A stretch of DNA of 64,000 nucleotides from Erwinia sp. S63 (GTDB taxonomy: Bacteria > Pseudomonadota > Gammaproteobacteria > Enterobacterales > Enterobacteriaceae): the NCBI RefSeq assembly GCF_016625195.1, contig NZ_JACVUP010000002.1, positions 282,711 through 346,710 on the forward strand, in the 5' to 3' direction. The notes beneath the pieces are model-generated. The model saw only the letters and a list, made by a program, of their open reading frames with translations. It made no database searches and was not told where the DNA came from. A program made the position numbers and the translations under genes. Below are positions 1 to 9,700 of this stretch, one piece after another. The stretch's first letter is position 1. Every line of letters begins with the position of its first letter.

Positions 1-810
1 TTCAGCGGGGATGGTGTCGCCGGAAAAGAACCAGTGGTTATCGGGATAGTAATTCAGGCCGAGTATATCGAGAAAATCCTCACGTCCGCCCAGTTCCGGC
101 GCATCACGCCCGGCAATCCAGTCCCAGGCTTCAAACTGGGCCTGATGCTGTGCATCTGCGCAGGGTTTGCTGTCGGGATTGGCGGGATCGGCGGCGATTT
201 GCACCAGCGGATCGGTGAGTACAAAGCGCGCATCAGGATAAACGTCGCGAATCGCATGCATCGCCGCCAGCGAAGCGCGCACCAGCTGACGTTTTAGCTC
301 GCGGCCGCGCTCGCTGGCATAGGGATCAAGCCAGGAAACATCCGCCCCGGCCCATGACCAAAACGAGATTTGGTTGATTGGGGTGAAAAAAGGGTTCTCA
401 ACGCCTTCATCACGCATCAACTTCGCCATGGCACGTGCGAAACGCTCAAAATGATCGACAAAGGCGCTACGCCAGATATCGAGGTGTTCTGGGTAGCCAA
501 AATGCGCTAATTCCCAGATGATCTGCATATCGTGACGTGCGGCGGCATGGACCATCGGTAAAAAGCTGCGCCAGTCATATTCGTTTGGCGTAGCTTCGAT
601 AAGGTGCCAGCGTGCACCGTCGCGAGCAGTATGTAATCCTTCCTGCGCCAGCGCGGCGTAATCTTTCTCTAGTAACATGTCGTGACCGCTACTGATCACC
701 ATATCCATACGACGACCGCCGCTGCGACAGGCGGTAGAGCAGGGGAAGCTACCCTGGAAGAAACTGCGGAAAAGCTGCGGGTGATGGCGCGGGGATTGCT
801 GAGTCATCAT
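1..810 (-). CDS. Glycosidase-like (GH-A clan, beta-glucosidase-type) protein, 3' end cut off by the window
   Basis: The reading frame is open from an ATG at 808-810 down to base 1, so 270 residues are visible and the C-terminus lies outside. GAGGAG lies just upstream of two adjacent ATGs. The translation resembles TIM-barrel glycosidases annotated as beta-glucosidase-like: an early strand with GLHTARDGARWHLIE (about residues 58-72), WELAHFG (about 97-103), then FFTPINQISFWSWAGAD (about 140-156), and LGLNYYPDNHWF near the cut edge. In GH1-type enzymes the residue after the conserved Asn at the end of strand 4 is the acid/base Glu; here it is Gln, so catalysis is uncertain. It is divergent from clsC and sits where E. 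coli has ymdB. The family assignment is from motif memory only and the substrate is unknown. Confidence 0.6.
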   Translation of the reverse strand, partial: MMTQQSPRHHPQLFRSFFQGSFPCSTACRSGGRRMDMVISSGHDMLLEKDYAALAQEGLHTARDGARWHLIEATPNEYDWRSFLPMVHAAARHDMQIIWELAHFGYPEHLDIWRSAFVDHFERFARAMAKLMRDEGVENPFFTPINQISFWSWAGADVSWLDPYASERGRELKRQLVRASLAAMHAIRDVYPDARFVLTDPLVQIAADPANPDSKPCADAQHQAQFEAWDWIAGRDAPELGGREDFLDILGLNYYPDNHWFFSGDTIPAE

Positions 811-962
811 CCTCTCCTCACGGTAAACGTCGGATGCAGAACGCAAGCCTAAGTCTAGACTGTAAACTAAAGACGCGTCAGCGAGGGGTAGCAGATGTCT
901 CTGATTGCCATCCGACGCGGTAAGACCAACAATAATAGATCCAGTGAATTCAGGGATTCGGT

Positions 963-2420
963 ATGAGTGAAGCAGCATCCGTTCAGCAACCGCCAGCGGG
1001 CGAAGGGTTACGAGAGATTGTTGATGCACGTTGTGCGCTGCATCCCGAGATGAGTGGCATCCATCCCCTCAACGATGGTTTAGACGCCTTTGCCGCGCGC
1101 TATCTGCTGATGGGCATGGCGCAACACACCATTGATGTGCAGTACTACATCTGGCACAACGACATGTCTGGCCGTTTGTTGTTTAGCGCGTTGCTGGATG
1201 CCGCCGAACGGGGCGTCAAAGTTCGCTTGCTATTAGATGACAATAATACGCCGGGCCTGGATGACACGCTGGCCGAACTCGATCGTCATCCCAATATTGC
1301 GGTGCGCTTATTCAATCCCTTTTCCTTTCGCACCCTGCGAGCGCTCGGTTATCTGACTGATTTCGCTCGCCTCAATCGACGCATGCACAACAAGAGCCTG
1401 ACGGTGGATGGGGCGGTGACGCTGGTCGGTGGGCGCAATATCGGCGACGAATATTTCGGAACCGGCGATGAGCCGCTGTTTACCGATTTGGATGTGCTGG
1501 CGATTGGGCCGGTGGTGCAACAAGTGGCGCACGATTTTGAGCGCTACTGGCACAGCAAAGCGGTTTCACCTTTGCGCGCGGTGGTGGATGTCTCAGGCGA
1601 TGCCCATCAGGCGGTGCGTTTACCGGCGGAGTGGCAGCAGAGCGAAGCCGTTCAGCGCTATCTGGCACGGCTGGAACACTCATCCTTTGTCAGTCAAATG
1701 GAACAGGGAACGATGCAGATGACGTGGGCCGAGTCCCGTCTGTTGAGTGACGACCCGCGTAAGGGATTGGGTAAAGCTAAACGTTCCAGCCTGTTGCCGC
1801 AGCGCATGCTGGAGGTGATCGGCACGCCGCAACAGCAGTTCGATATTATCTCAGCCTATTTTGTACCGACGCGCGCTGGCGTAGCCCAGCTGGTGGCGCT
1901 TAAGCGGCGGGGAGTAAAAATTGCGATCCTCACCAATTCACTGGCGGCCAATGATGTATCAGTGGTGCATGCCGGCTATGCACGCTGGCGCAAAAAGTTG
2001 CTGCGTCATGGTATTGCGCTGTATGAGATGAAGCCGCAAGCCAACGCCAGTGACGCCCCGCATGACCGCGGGTTGACCGGTAATTCCGGTTCGAGCTTGC
2101 ATGCCAAAACGTTCACCGTCGATAACCGGAAAGTGTTTATCGGCTCCTTCAATTTTGATCCCCGCTCTGCGGTGCTTAACACCGAAATGGGGCTGGTGAT
2201 TGAGAGTGAAACCTTGGCGCAGCAAACTCATCAGCGTTTTATTGCCGGGATGCGCGATCGCGCATGGACACTGCGTCTGGACAACTGGGGGCGGGTGAAC
2301 TGGATCGAATATGCCGGGGAGTCAGGTGAAAAGGTACACAAGCATGAGCCACAGTGTACCTGGATACAACGGTTGCTGGTGCGATTGGTGTGGCGCTTAC
2401 CGGTGGAGTGGTTACTGTAG
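963..2420 (+). CDS. clsC: Cardiolipin synthase C (phospholipase D superfamily)
   Basis: A 485-residue phospholipase D-type enzyme. Both HKD motifs are intact: H142-x-K144-x4-D149 followed by GGRNIGDEYF, and a second LHAKTFTVD with GSFNFDPRS about residues 377-400. Each HKD half gives one active-site His. E. coli ClsC joins phosphatidylglycerol with phosphatidylethanolamine to make cardiolipin at the inner membrane. The length is slightly above the E. coli protein (473 aa). In E. coli the gene follows ymdB, whose product stimulates ClsC; no ymdB is present in the bases upstream here, where a divergent glycosidase-like gene lies instead. It is convergent with opgC. Confidence 0.93.
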   Translation: MSEAASVQQPPAGEGLREIVDARCALHPEMSGIHPLNDGLDAFAARYLLMGMAQHTIDVQYYIWHNDMSGRLLFSALLDAAERGVKVRLLLDDNNTPGLDDTLAELDRHPNIAVRLFNPFSFRTLRALGYLTDFARLNRRMHNKSLTVDGAVTLVGGRNIGDEYFGTGDEPLFTDLDVLAIGPVVQQVAHDFERYWHSKAVSPLRAVVDVSGDAHQAVRLPAEWQQSEAVQRYLARLEHSSFVSQMEQGTMQMTWAESRLLSDDPRKGLGKAKRSSLLPQRMLEVIGTPQQQFDIISAYFVPTRAGVAQLVALKRRGVKIAILTNSLAANDVSVVHAGYARWRKKLLRHGIALYEMKPQANASDAPHDRGLTGNSGSSLHAKTFTVDNRKVFIGSFNFDPRSAVLNTEMGLVIESETLAQQTHQRFIAGMRDRAWTLRLDNWGRVNWIEYAGESGEKVHKHEPQCTWIQRLLVRLVWRLPVEWLL

Positions 2421-2438
2421 CCGCAATTTAACCTGATT

Positions 2439-2474
2439 CACTGTCGCGACGCATAAACTCACGCCGCGACAGTG
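2439..2474. terminator. Inverted repeat between convergent clsC and opgC
   Basis: A perfect 10-bp stem (CACTGTCGCG at 2439-2448 and its complement at 2465-2474) encloses a 16-base loop between the two convergent stop codons. There is no strong T-run on either side, so it is only a candidate shared transcription stop or 3'-end stabiliser. Confidence 0.45.
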
Positions 2475-2480
2475 CACGCT

Positions 2481-3620
2481 TTACGCCTTTTGCGACGTTT
2501 GACGTTGTGGTTTACCTGAGAACAGGAAACGCAACAGCGGAATGCGCAGATGCATTTCGTACAGCGTAAAAGCAATCCCAAACACCATCAGCAAGCCCAC
2601 AAAAAAGCCCAGCGTATTGCTGCTAATGTGTGGGGTGACGTAAATGCCATACAAAATGGTCAGTGGATGGTGCACCAGATAGATAAACAGTGAGGCATTC
2701 ACTAAATACATGATGCGCGGTGAGTGGCTGTTCAGCAGCTTGTGGCCAAAGCTAAAGCAGACATTCAGCATACAAAGTCCCATCAAGGTTGAGATCACCT
2801 CATCGATTTCATACAGCCAGCCATCGCCGCTGCTGTAGCGTTGATTCAGGCTATAGGCGATAAACACCGCAATGGCGCCAAAGCACATCACCGGATTGAA
2901 GCGCACAAACAAGGCTTTCAGCGCCTGATGTTTCCATGCCAGGGCACCAAGCATAAAGAATGGCAGGAACGTCAGGGTTTGCATCACGGCCACGCTAAAC
3001 AGACCATCGGCGAACACATTCGGCACGGCATAAAACAGCACGCGGCGGAACAGGCACCAGATCAATGCATAAGCCAGAAACGCCAGCGTCAGTTTCCCCC
3101 AGCCAACCTGCTGATAATCAATTTTCCGTTTCTGGGTGCGCAGCCAGCGGAAGGTCAGCATGCCGAGTGCCGTCAGAATCACTAAGACCAGTAAAAACCA
3201 CAGGTGAGAAATCAGTTCCCACGCCAGCGTGTTGTACTTGTCATACAGAGAAAAGCTGTCCCAATTACCCACTTTATCGGTCAGATTTTTTAGCATAAAA
3301 AACTGCGGCAGGGTAATGAGTGGAATCGCCGTTAACAGCGGGATTCCCACACGCTCCATGCGGACCTTCAGCCAGCGTTGTGGCTGATAGCGCAGGTACA
3401 GCATGTAGGAAAAATAACCGGAAATGACAAAAAACACCTGCATGCGGAAGGCGTGGATGAAGTCATTCAAAACGGTTAACCACATTGAAGCATCGTGGCT
3501 ATTCACGGCCCAACGCTGCGTGGAGTAGATCAACGAGACGTGAAAGGGCACGCCTAATAACATTAAATACGCTCGAATGGAGTCGAGAAAATATTCGCGT
3601 TCGGGTTTGGCTGAACTCAT
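2481..3620 (-). CDS. opgC: Glucans biosynthesis protein C (membrane acyltransferase, OPG succinylation)
   Basis: A 379-residue polytopic membrane protein of the acyltransferase-3 family, near the E. coli OpgC length (385). It begins with [27 protein letters not shown], the family's first helix with the conserved His, and continues through about ten hydrophobic segments. OpgC transfers succinyl groups to osmoregulated periplasmic glucans. It is transcribed divergently from opgGH, with about 250 bp between, the same arrangement as in E. coli. The ATG at 3618-3620 agrees with the E. coli N-terminus. Confidence 0.95.
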   Translation of the reverse strand: MSSAKPEREYFLDSIRAYLMLLGVPFHVSLIYSTQRWAVNSHDASMWLTVLNDFIHAFRMQVFFVISGYFSYMLYLRYQPQRWLKVRMERVGIPLLTAIPLITLPQFFMLKNLTDKVGNWDSFSLYDKYNTLAWELISHLWFLLVLVILTALGMLTFRWLRTQKRKIDYQQVGWGKLTLAFLAYALIWCLFRRVLFYAVPNVFADGLFSVAVMQTLTFLPFFMLGALAWKHQALKALFVRFNPVMCFGAIAVFIAYSLNQRYSSGDGWLYEIDEVISTLMGLCMLNVCFSFGHKLLNSHSPRIMYLVNASLFIYLVHHPLTILYGIYVTPHISSNTLGFFVGLLMVFGIAFTLYEMHLRIPLLRFLFSGKPQRQTSQKA

Positions 3621-3869
3621 AAGCTTCCAATTTGTCAGTTTACTTGCCGGTTTCGCCCTGAAACCGGATTATGCTGGTTTAAAATTCTACCGCCTGTAAA
3701 CAGCGTATACTATCAGGTGATTCTGTATCTTAACCTGAAGGGTTTAATTATCTGAAAAGCACACTTTCAGCTTACAAATCAGCGCAACAATATTGTGCAT
3801 AAGCTGTCGGAATACCGAATAATCCTTTAAGATAAACGGGTTTGATCTGTGCACACGAAAGGGGGGGAT

Positions 3870-5435
3870 GTGCTAAATAAAGTGAATAAAAAAGTAGGAC
3901 TGGTAAAAATGCGCTGGGTAGGCGCGGCAGTTCTGCTGGCGTTGTACGCCAACAATAGCTGGGCGTTCAACATTGATGATGTAGCAAAACAAGCCAAGGC
4001 GCTGGCAGGGAAGGGTTACGAAGCGCCGAAGAGCAATTTACCCTCTCAGTTTCGTGATATGAAATTTGCGGATTATCAGCAGATCCAGTTTAACCACGAC
4101 AAAGCATACTGGGGCAAACTGCGCACGCCGTTTAAGCTCGAGTTCTATCATCAGGGCATGTATTTCGATACGCCGGTGAAAATTAATGAAGTCACCGCCT
4201 CATCGGTACGTGAAATCAAATATAACCCTGACTATTTCAACTTCGGCAACGTAAAACACGATGCTGATTCGGTCAAAAACCTCGGATTTGCCGGATTCAA
4301 AGTACTGTATCCTTTAAATAAAAAGGGTAAAGACGACGAAATCTCCAGCTTCCTGGGTGCCAGCTATTTCCGTGTGATTGGTGAAGGCCAGGTTTATGGT
4401 CTGTCAGCACGTGGTTTAGCGATTGATACCGCACTGCCATCAGGTGAAGAGTTCCCGCGCTTTAAAGAGTTCTGGATTGAACGTCCAAAACCTCAGGACA
4501 AGCAGCTGGTGATCTACGCACTGCTGGATTCACCACGTGCGTCCGGTGCTTATCGCTTCATTATCAAGCCGGGCAAAGAGTCGACGGTGGATGTGCAGTC
4601 TAAGGTTTACCTGCGTGATAACGTCGGCAAACTGGGTGTGGCGCCACTGACCAGCATGTTCCTGTTTGGTGCTAACCAGCCTTCACCGGTGACTAATTTC
4701 CGCAATGAGCTGCACGATTCTAACGGATTGTCGATTCATGCTGGCAACGGTGAATGGATCTGGCGTCCGCTGAACAACCCGAAACATCTGGCGGTGAGCA
4801 CGTTCACCGTGGAAAACCCTAAAGGGTTCGGTTTGCTGCAGCGTGGCCGCGATTTCAGCCATTATCAGGATCTCGACGATCGCTACGATCTGCGTCCAAG
4901 CGGCTGGGTTGAGCCACAGGGTAACTGGGGTAAAGGCCGTGTCGAACTGGTCGAAATCCCAACGGCCGATGAAACCAACGACAACATCGTGGCTTTCTGG
5001 ACACCAGAGTCATTGCCTGAGCCGGGCAAAGAGATGAACTTCCAGTATCGTCTGCACTTCACGCGTGATGAAAACCAACTGCATCAGGACGATGTAGCAT
5101 GGGTGAAAAACACGCTGCGTTCTGCGGGTGATGTGAAGCAGTCTAACCTGGTACGTCAGCCGGATGGCTCCATTGCCTTTACCATCGACTTCGTCGGTAA
5201 AGCGATGAGCAAATTGCCGGATAATACTCAGGTCGCGCCTCAGGTCAGTGTGGGCAACAATGCCGATGTGGTTGAGCAGAGTGTACGCTACAACCCGGTG
5301 ACCAAAGGCTGGCGTTTGGTATTGCGTCTGCGCGTGAAAGATAACAAGCAGCCGACCGAAATGCGTGCGGCGCTGGTGAGCGGCGACAAGACATTGACGG
5401 AAACCTGGAGCTATCAGCTACCTGCCAATGAATAA
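3870..5435 (+). CDS. opgG: Glucans biosynthesis protein G (periplasmic)
   Basis: A periplasmic protein needed for branching or assembly of osmoregulated periplasmic glucans, very similar to E. coli OpgG (511 aa) from [23 protein letters not shown] to the terminal SYQLPANE. The signal peptide is [19 protein letters not shown], probably cleaved before FNIDD. The frame is open from a GTG at 3849. I prefer the GTG at 3870 (521 aa) because AAAGG at 3858-3862 sits 7 bases ahead of it. An ATG at 3909 would match the E. coli start and is the main alternative. The stop overlaps the opgH start by 8 bases, so the pair is probably translationally coupled. Confidence 0.93.
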   Translation: MLNKVNKKVGLVKMRWVGAAVLLALYANNSWAFNIDDVAKQAKALAGKGYEAPKSNLPSQFRDMKFADYQQIQFNHDKAYWGKLRTPFKLEFYHQGMYFDTPVKINEVTASSVREIKYNPDYFNFGNVKHDADSVKNLGFAGFKVLYPLNKKGKDDEISSFLGASYFRVIGEGQVYGLSARGLAIDTALPSGEEFPRFKEFWIERPKPQDKQLVIYALLDSPRASGAYRFIIKPGKESTVDVQSKVYLRDNVGKLGVAPLTSMFLFGANQPSPVTNFRNELHDSNGLSIHAGNGEWIWRPLNNPKHLAVSTFTVENPKGFGLLQRGRDFSHYQDLDDRYDLRPSGWVEPQGNWGKGRVELVEIPTADETNDNIVAFWTPESLPEPGKEMNFQYRLHFTRDENQLHQDDVAWVKNTLRSAGDVKQSNLVRQPDGSIAFTIDFVGKAMSKLPDNTQVAPQVSVGNNADVVEQSVRYNPVTKGWRLVLRLRVKDNKQPTEMRAALVSGDKTLTETWSYQLPANE

Positions 5436-7977
5436 TTCGACTTATTTACCTCAATCTTACGTGGAGGCCCTGCCGCTAGATGCGGCGGGGCGCGCTCGTC
5501 TGAGTGATTCGTTACAGAATGCGCAGGCGTTCCACGCTATTCATACGGCGCTGGGGCAAGATGTTGCCGCCAGCGATCGCCCGGATGATGCTCCGCTAAA
5601 ATCGGTGTCATCACGCGTGCAGATGGCCTGGCCGGATTCACTGGCCGAGGGTCAACAACTCAGTAAAGACTACCTCGATCGCACCACGCTGAAGGCGATG
5701 CCTAAAGTGAAGCGCTCGTTGATGTTCCCTGAGATCTGGCGCACCAACCCGATCGCGCGTGCATGGGATTCCGTGCGTGGAAAAAAATCCACGCCGCGTT
5801 ATGCCACAGCGGAAGAGCAAAAGACCGAAGATAAGTGGCGTCATGTCGGTTCCATGCGCCGTTATGTGCTGCTGATTCTGACGATTTTGCAGACGGTAGT
5901 CGCGACCTGGTACATGAAAACCATTCTGCCGTATCAGGGCTGGACGCTGCTCGATCCGATCGAGCTGTTTAACCAGAACTGGCTGCAGTCGGTGGAACTG
6001 ATTCTGCCGTACATTTTGCAAACCGGGATACTGTTCCTGTTTGCCATCTTGTTCTGCTGGGTGTCCGCAGGTTTCTGGACCGCGTTGATGGGCTTCCTGC
6101 AGTTGCTGATTGGTCGCGACAAATACAGCATTTCGTATTCGACCACCGGCGACGAACCGCTTAATCAGGAACACCGTACCGCGCTGATCATGCCGATCTG
6201 TAACGAAGACGTTGAACGCGTATTCGCCGGTCTGCGTGCCACCTGGGAATCGGTGCAGCGCACCGGTAACGCAGAGCACTTCGATGTCTATATCCTGAGC
6301 GACAGCTACGATGCCGATATCGCCATCGCCGAGCAGAAAGCCTGGATGGAGCTGGTACGTGATGTCGGAGGCGCTGGCAAGATTTTCTATCGCCGTCGTC
6401 GCCGTCGTGTGAAGCGTAAAAGCGGTAACATCGATGACTTCTGCCGTCGCTGGGGTAGTAACTACAGCTACATGGTAGTGCTGGATGCCGACAGCGTGAT
6501 GAGCGGTGAGTGCCTCACTGGCTTAGTGCGCATGATGGAAGCCAATCCGAACGCTGGTATTATTCAGTCTTCGCCAAAAGCATCAGGCATGGACACGCTG
6601 TATGCACGTTGTCAGCAGTTTGCCACCCGTGTTTACGGTCCGCTGTTTACCGCCGGTCTGCACTTCTGGCAGCTGGGTGAATCGCACTACTGGGGCCATA
6701 ACGCCATCATCCGTGTTCAGCCGTTCATCGAGCACTGTGCGTTAGCACCGCTGCCTGGTGAAGGTTCTTTTGCCGGTTCAATTTTGTCGCATGACTTCGT
6801 TGAAGCCGCGCTGATGCGCCGTGCCGGTTGGGGTGTATGGATCGCCTATGATCTGCCGGGCTCCTATGAAGAACTGCCGCCGAACCTGCTGGATGAACTG
6901 AAGCGTGACCGTCGCTGGTGCCACGGTAACCTGATGAACTTCCGCCTGTTCCTGGTGAAAGGCATGCACCCGGTTCACCGTGCGGTGTTCCTGACCGGTG
7001 TGATGTCTTATCTGTCAGCGCCGTTGTGGTTTATGTTCCTCGCCTTGTCCACTGCATTGCAGGTGGTGCATACGCTGATGGAACCGACCTACTTCCTGCA
7101 ACCCCGCCAGCTATTCCCGGTGTGGCCGCAGTGGCGTCCTGATTTGGCGATTGCACTGTTCTCCACTACCTTGGTGCTGCTGTTCCTGCCGAAGCTGCTG
7201 AGTGTAGTGTTAATCTGGTTCAAAGGTGCCAAGCCGTACGGCGGTGCTATTCGCCTGTTCTGCTCTCTGATTCTGGAAATGCTGTTCTCGGTGCTGCTCG
7301 CGCCGGTGCGTATGCTGTTCCACACCGTGTTCGTGGTCAGTGCCTTCCTCGGTTGGGAAGTGGTATGGAATTCACCGCAGCGTGATGATGATGCGACACC
7401 CTGGAGCGAAGCCTTCCGTCGTCATGGTTCTCAGATGCTGTTAGGTATCGTTTGGGCAGGCGGTATGGGTCTGCTCGATCTGAACTTCCTGTGGTGGCTG
7501 GCACCGATTGTGTTCTCACTGATTCTGTCGCCGTTTGTGTCGGTGATGTCGAGCCGTGCAACGGTGGGGCAGAAGAGTAAGAATGCCAAGTTGTTCCTGA
7601 TCCCGGAAGAGTATGAACCACCGAAAGAGCTGGTTGATACCGACCACTACCTGCAGTTGAACCGCGAGCGTGCGTTGAAAAATGGCTTTATGCATGCCTT
7701 GTTTAACCCGGCATTCAACGCCCTGGCCACAGCGATGGCGACTTCACGTCATAAGCAGAGTGTGTTGCTGGATCATGCGCGCGATCGTCGTGTCGATCAG
7801 GCTCTGAGCGATGCGCCAGAAAAACTCAATCGCGAACAGCGTTTGCAGTTGATCAGTGATCCCGTGGTGCTGGCGCGCGTGCACTCACGTCTGTGGGAAA
7901 GTGCAGAGAAATATCATCAATGGGTGGAGAGTTATCAGAAATTGAAACTCAACCCTGCAGCGCTTCCACAGCGCTAA
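5428..7977 (+). CDS. opgH: Glucans biosynthesis glucosyltransferase H
   Basis: An 849-residue inner-membrane family 2 glycosyltransferase that polymerises UDP-glucose into the beta-glucan backbone of periplasmic glucans. The cytosolic catalytic part shows MPICNED, the DAD-type metal-binding motif ([10 protein letters not shown]), SHDFVEAAL and RRWCHGN, which is the Q/RxxRW-type acceptor motif. It is flanked by hydrophobic segments ([17 protein letters not shown] and several after the catalytic region). In E. coli OpgH also links UDP-glucose level to cell size through FtsZ, mainly via its N-terminal region; that region (first about 100 residues) is the least conserved part here. Its ATG lies inside the end of opgG and a strong terminator follows. 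Confidence 0.96.
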   Translation: MNNSTYLPQSYVEALPLDAAGRARLSDSLQNAQAFHAIHTALGQDVAASDRPDDAPLKSVSSRVQMAWPDSLAEGQQLSKDYLDRTTLKAMPKVKRSLMFPEIWRTNPIARAWDSVRGKKSTPRYATAEEQKTEDKWRHVGSMRRYVLLILTILQTVVATWYMKTILPYQGWTLLDPIELFNQNWLQSVELILPYILQTGILFLFAILFCWVSAGFWTALMGFLQLLIGRDKYSISYSTTGDEPLNQEHRTALIMPICNEDVERVFAGLRATWESVQRTGNAEHFDVYILSDSYDADIAIAEQKAWMELVRDVGGAGKIFYRRRRRRVKRKSGNIDDFCRRWGSNYSYMVVLDADSVMSGECLTGLVRMMEANPNAGIIQSSPKASGMDTLYARCQQFATRVYGPLFTAGLHFWQLGESHYWGHNAIIRVQPFIEHCALAPLPGEGSFAGSILSHDFVEAALMRRAGWGVWIAYDLPGSYEELPPNLLDELKRDRRWCHGNLMNFRLFLVKGMHPVHRAVFLTGVMSYLSAPLWFMFLALSTALQVVHTLMEPTYFLQPRQLFPVWPQWRPDLAIALFSTTLVLLFLPKLLSVVLIWFKGAKPYGGAIRLFCSLILEMLFSVLLAPVRMLFHTVFVVSAFLGWEVVWNSPQRDDDATPWSEAFRRHGSQMLLGIVWAGGMGLLDLNFLWWLAPIVFSLILSPFVSVMSSRATVGQKSKNAKLFLIPEEYEPPKELVDTDHYLQLNRERALKNGFMHALFNPAFNALATAMATSRHKQSVLLDHARDRRVDQALSDAPEKLNREQRLQLISDPVVLARVHSRLWESAEKYHQWVESYQKLKLNPAALPQR

Positions 7978-7990
7978 CATTGAAAATCTG

Positions 7991-8018
7991 AAAGCGGCAG
8001 CGATGCCGCTTTTTTTTT
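7991..8018 (+). terminator. Intrinsic terminator of opgGH
   Basis: AAGCGGCA, a 4-base loop and TGCCGCTT are followed directly by a run of nine T, 13 bases after the opgH stop. This is a typical Rho-independent terminator. Confidence 0.92.
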
Positions 8019-8115
8019 GCCAACATTCTGACTAACACAATCTTTACGCGCTCAGGTGTAGTTATTCCACCCGTTACCCGGTTAAACTAACGCCAGTTCA
8101 TTGTGAGTAAATGTT

Positions 8116-8355
8116 GTGAATTATTTCCTGAAATTAACGGTCGTTTGCGCTGCCACGTTTTTGCTCAGCGGCTGCGGCAGCATTATCAGTCGAACCATTC
8201 CGGGGCAGGGACATGGCAGCCAGTATTACCCGGGCGTGCAATGGGATGTTCGTGACGGTCCCTGGCGCGTGCTAACCATCCTTGATCTGCCACTCTCACT
8301 GGTGATGGATACGTTGTTGCTGCCCGTTGATGCCAGCCACGGCCCTTACGAATAA
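8116..8355 (+). CDS. yceK: YceK-like small lipoprotein (DUF1375)
   Basis: A 79-residue lipoprotein with a signal peptide ending in the lipobox LLSGC (Cys20), then GSIISRTIPGQGHGSQYYPGVQWD and a hydrophobic stretch with LDLPLSLVMDTLLLPVD. It has the length and position (after opgH, beside msyB) of E. coli YceK, whose function is unknown. Translation starts at GTG 8116; no in-frame ATG is available upstream. Its stop lies only 3 bases from the msyB stop on the other strand. Confidence 0.85.
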   Translation: MNYFLKLTVVCAATFLLSGCGSIISRTIPGQGHGSQYYPGVQWDVRDGPWRVLTILDLPLSLVMDTLLLPVDASHGPYE

Positions 8356-8358
8356 CGC

Positions 8359-8757
8359 TTACGCCCATTTGTCCGATGGGCTATCGTCATCTTCCCACTC
8401 CTCTGCGGCAGCTTCACCCTCTTCGAGGTCGCGCGGTGGCTCCAGCTGGAATTCACCTTCATCCCATTCGTGCAGGGTGTTTTCCGACTGCCACTCCTGA
8501 CGTAACTCCACCTCATCAAAATCACCGTCAAATACCGCCTGAGCGGCTTCACCGCTGCAGATCGGCAGGCATTCACCTTGCTCATCTTCACCGGCAAAGA
8601 ACTCTGCCTGCCACATAATATCGCCATCCTGCATCACGTACTTTTGGAGTGAAAACTGGCTGACGCTGGCATCGTCTTCATGCAGATCGGGCTGACTGGC
8701 CAGAAATTCTTCGCGTGCGGCGTCGATGGCTTCTTCAAGGGTGCTGTACAAGCTCAT
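8359..8757 (-). CDS. msyB: MsyB, small acidic protein
   Basis: A 132-residue very acidic cytosolic protein. It matches E. coli MsyB (124 aa) through TLEEAIDAAREEFLASQP, QKYVMQDGDIMWQ and NTLHEWDEGEFQLEPP, with an extended acidic tail ending SPSDKWA. In E. coli it was found as a multicopy suppressor of secretion (secY) defects; its molecular role is unclear. The frame is open upstream to 8862. The ATG at 8755-8757 is chosen because AGGAG precedes it and the homology starts there. It is convergent with and nearly touching the yceK-like gene. Confidence 0.92.
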   Translation of the reverse strand: MSLYSTLEEAIDAAREEFLASQPDLHEDDASVSQFSLQKYVMQDGDIMWQAEFFAGEDEQGECLPICSGEAAQAVFDGDFDEVELRQEWQSENTLHEWDEGEFQLEPPRDLEEGEAAAEEWEDDDSPSDKWA

Positions 8758-8875
8758 GATGAACTCCTTGTCTATTGAAAGGGATTTCTCAGAAGAATAG
8801 ACGAAAAATGAGAGTGTGCAGGACGAGAAGGAAATAACGGTGGGCGGATGAATGATATTCAACCGCCCAAACCGT

Positions 8876-9142
8876 TTAGATCATCTTTTGCGGGAAATGC
8901 AGTACAGGACGTACTGACTCGCGAATAATAGGAGCAGAGTAACGAATGCAGCATTTAATACAGGGTTTCACCTTTTTGAAATTAATACGAGCAGTAGATA
9001 AAGCCTGATTTAAATTATAGAGCGTACCAATAAAAACCATATCCTCCTTAACGGGTAGGCGTTTACACTCTTTCCGATGCAAGAGGTGATATCCCTCTTG
9101 ATCGGTACTGATTGTCACGTAGTAATAGATGCCTTTATTCAT
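8876..9142 (-). CDS. Hypothetical 88-aa His/Cys protein
   Basis: No recognised gene name. The protein has the layout Y-Y-Y-VTI, then YHLLHRKECKRLP, an IGTLYNLNQALSTAR helix-like segment, and KVKPCIKCC, followed by a short tail. The spacing His-x4-Cys ... Ala-rich segment ... Cys-x2-Cys resembles small zinc-binding modules that often follow nucleases or occur alone, so a metal-binding fold is a reasonable guess. No signal peptide or membrane segment is present. AGGAA lies 9 bases before the ATG. It sits in AT-rich DNA where E. coli carries mdtG, so it is probably an accessory gene. Confidence 0.6.
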   Translation of the reverse strand: MNKGIYYYVTISTDQEGYHLLHRKECKRLPVKEDMVFIGTLYNLNQALSTARINFKKVKPCIKCCIRYSAPIIRESVRPVLHFPQKMI

Positions 9143-9663
9143 ATTATAGGTTCCTGCTATATATTTGCTGTGTGTAATCTTTTTATATTTTTAGAAGGGC
9201 AGTTAATTGGCTAACTGTCACGGTTGAAATTAACTGGAATCGATTTCGCTAACAAATTCCAGAAAGGAATAAGCATAGTACTTCTTCTTTAGAAACAGAA
9301 TATGCGCACCAGGTACTAAGACAAAACCTTGTTAAGTAAGTTAATTTTACTGGATTGATAAGCGAAGCCAAAGCATTCAGCAATATTAAATAGGAATAGG
9401 CCTGGAATGCGCGGAAATTAGATCCGTGAGCAGATATTTCAATGGATAAAGTATTTTTATACAGTTAAATGTAAATTCAATAAGATGCGCAGTTTACTGT
9501 TCACATTTCGTTAACAAAGATTAATATTCTGCATTTCTACAGGTTATTCTGCCATACGGATAAAGCTAAAGCTGGATCGACAAATGCCATCAGCCTGAAT
9601 TCAGGCTGGTCCGAATTTACTAAAATTGACAGAGTATGATCGGGAAATAACACAAATTGGCTC
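9143..9663. other. AT-rich stretch without a supported gene (mdtG position)
   Basis: About 520 bases with markedly more A+T than the flanks and no open frame I can support. They lie between the 88-aa gene and the lpxL terminator. In E. coli the drug transporter gene mdtG sits between msyB and lpxL; nothing here resembles a remnant of it. The part next to 9142 must hold the promoter of the 88-aa gene; I see several AT-rich hexamers but no clear choice. Confidence 0.6.
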
Positions 9664-9694
9664 AGAAAAGCGTGGAGCACGAACCGTGCTCCAC
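9664..9694 (-). terminator. Probable intrinsic terminator of lpxL
   Basis: A perfect 10-bp stem (9672-9681 with 9685-9694) and 3-base loop lie 6 bases beyond the lpxL stop. On the minus strand the stem is followed by CGCTTTT, a short imperfect U-tract. Confidence 0.7.
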
Positions 9695-9700
9695 ATCACA

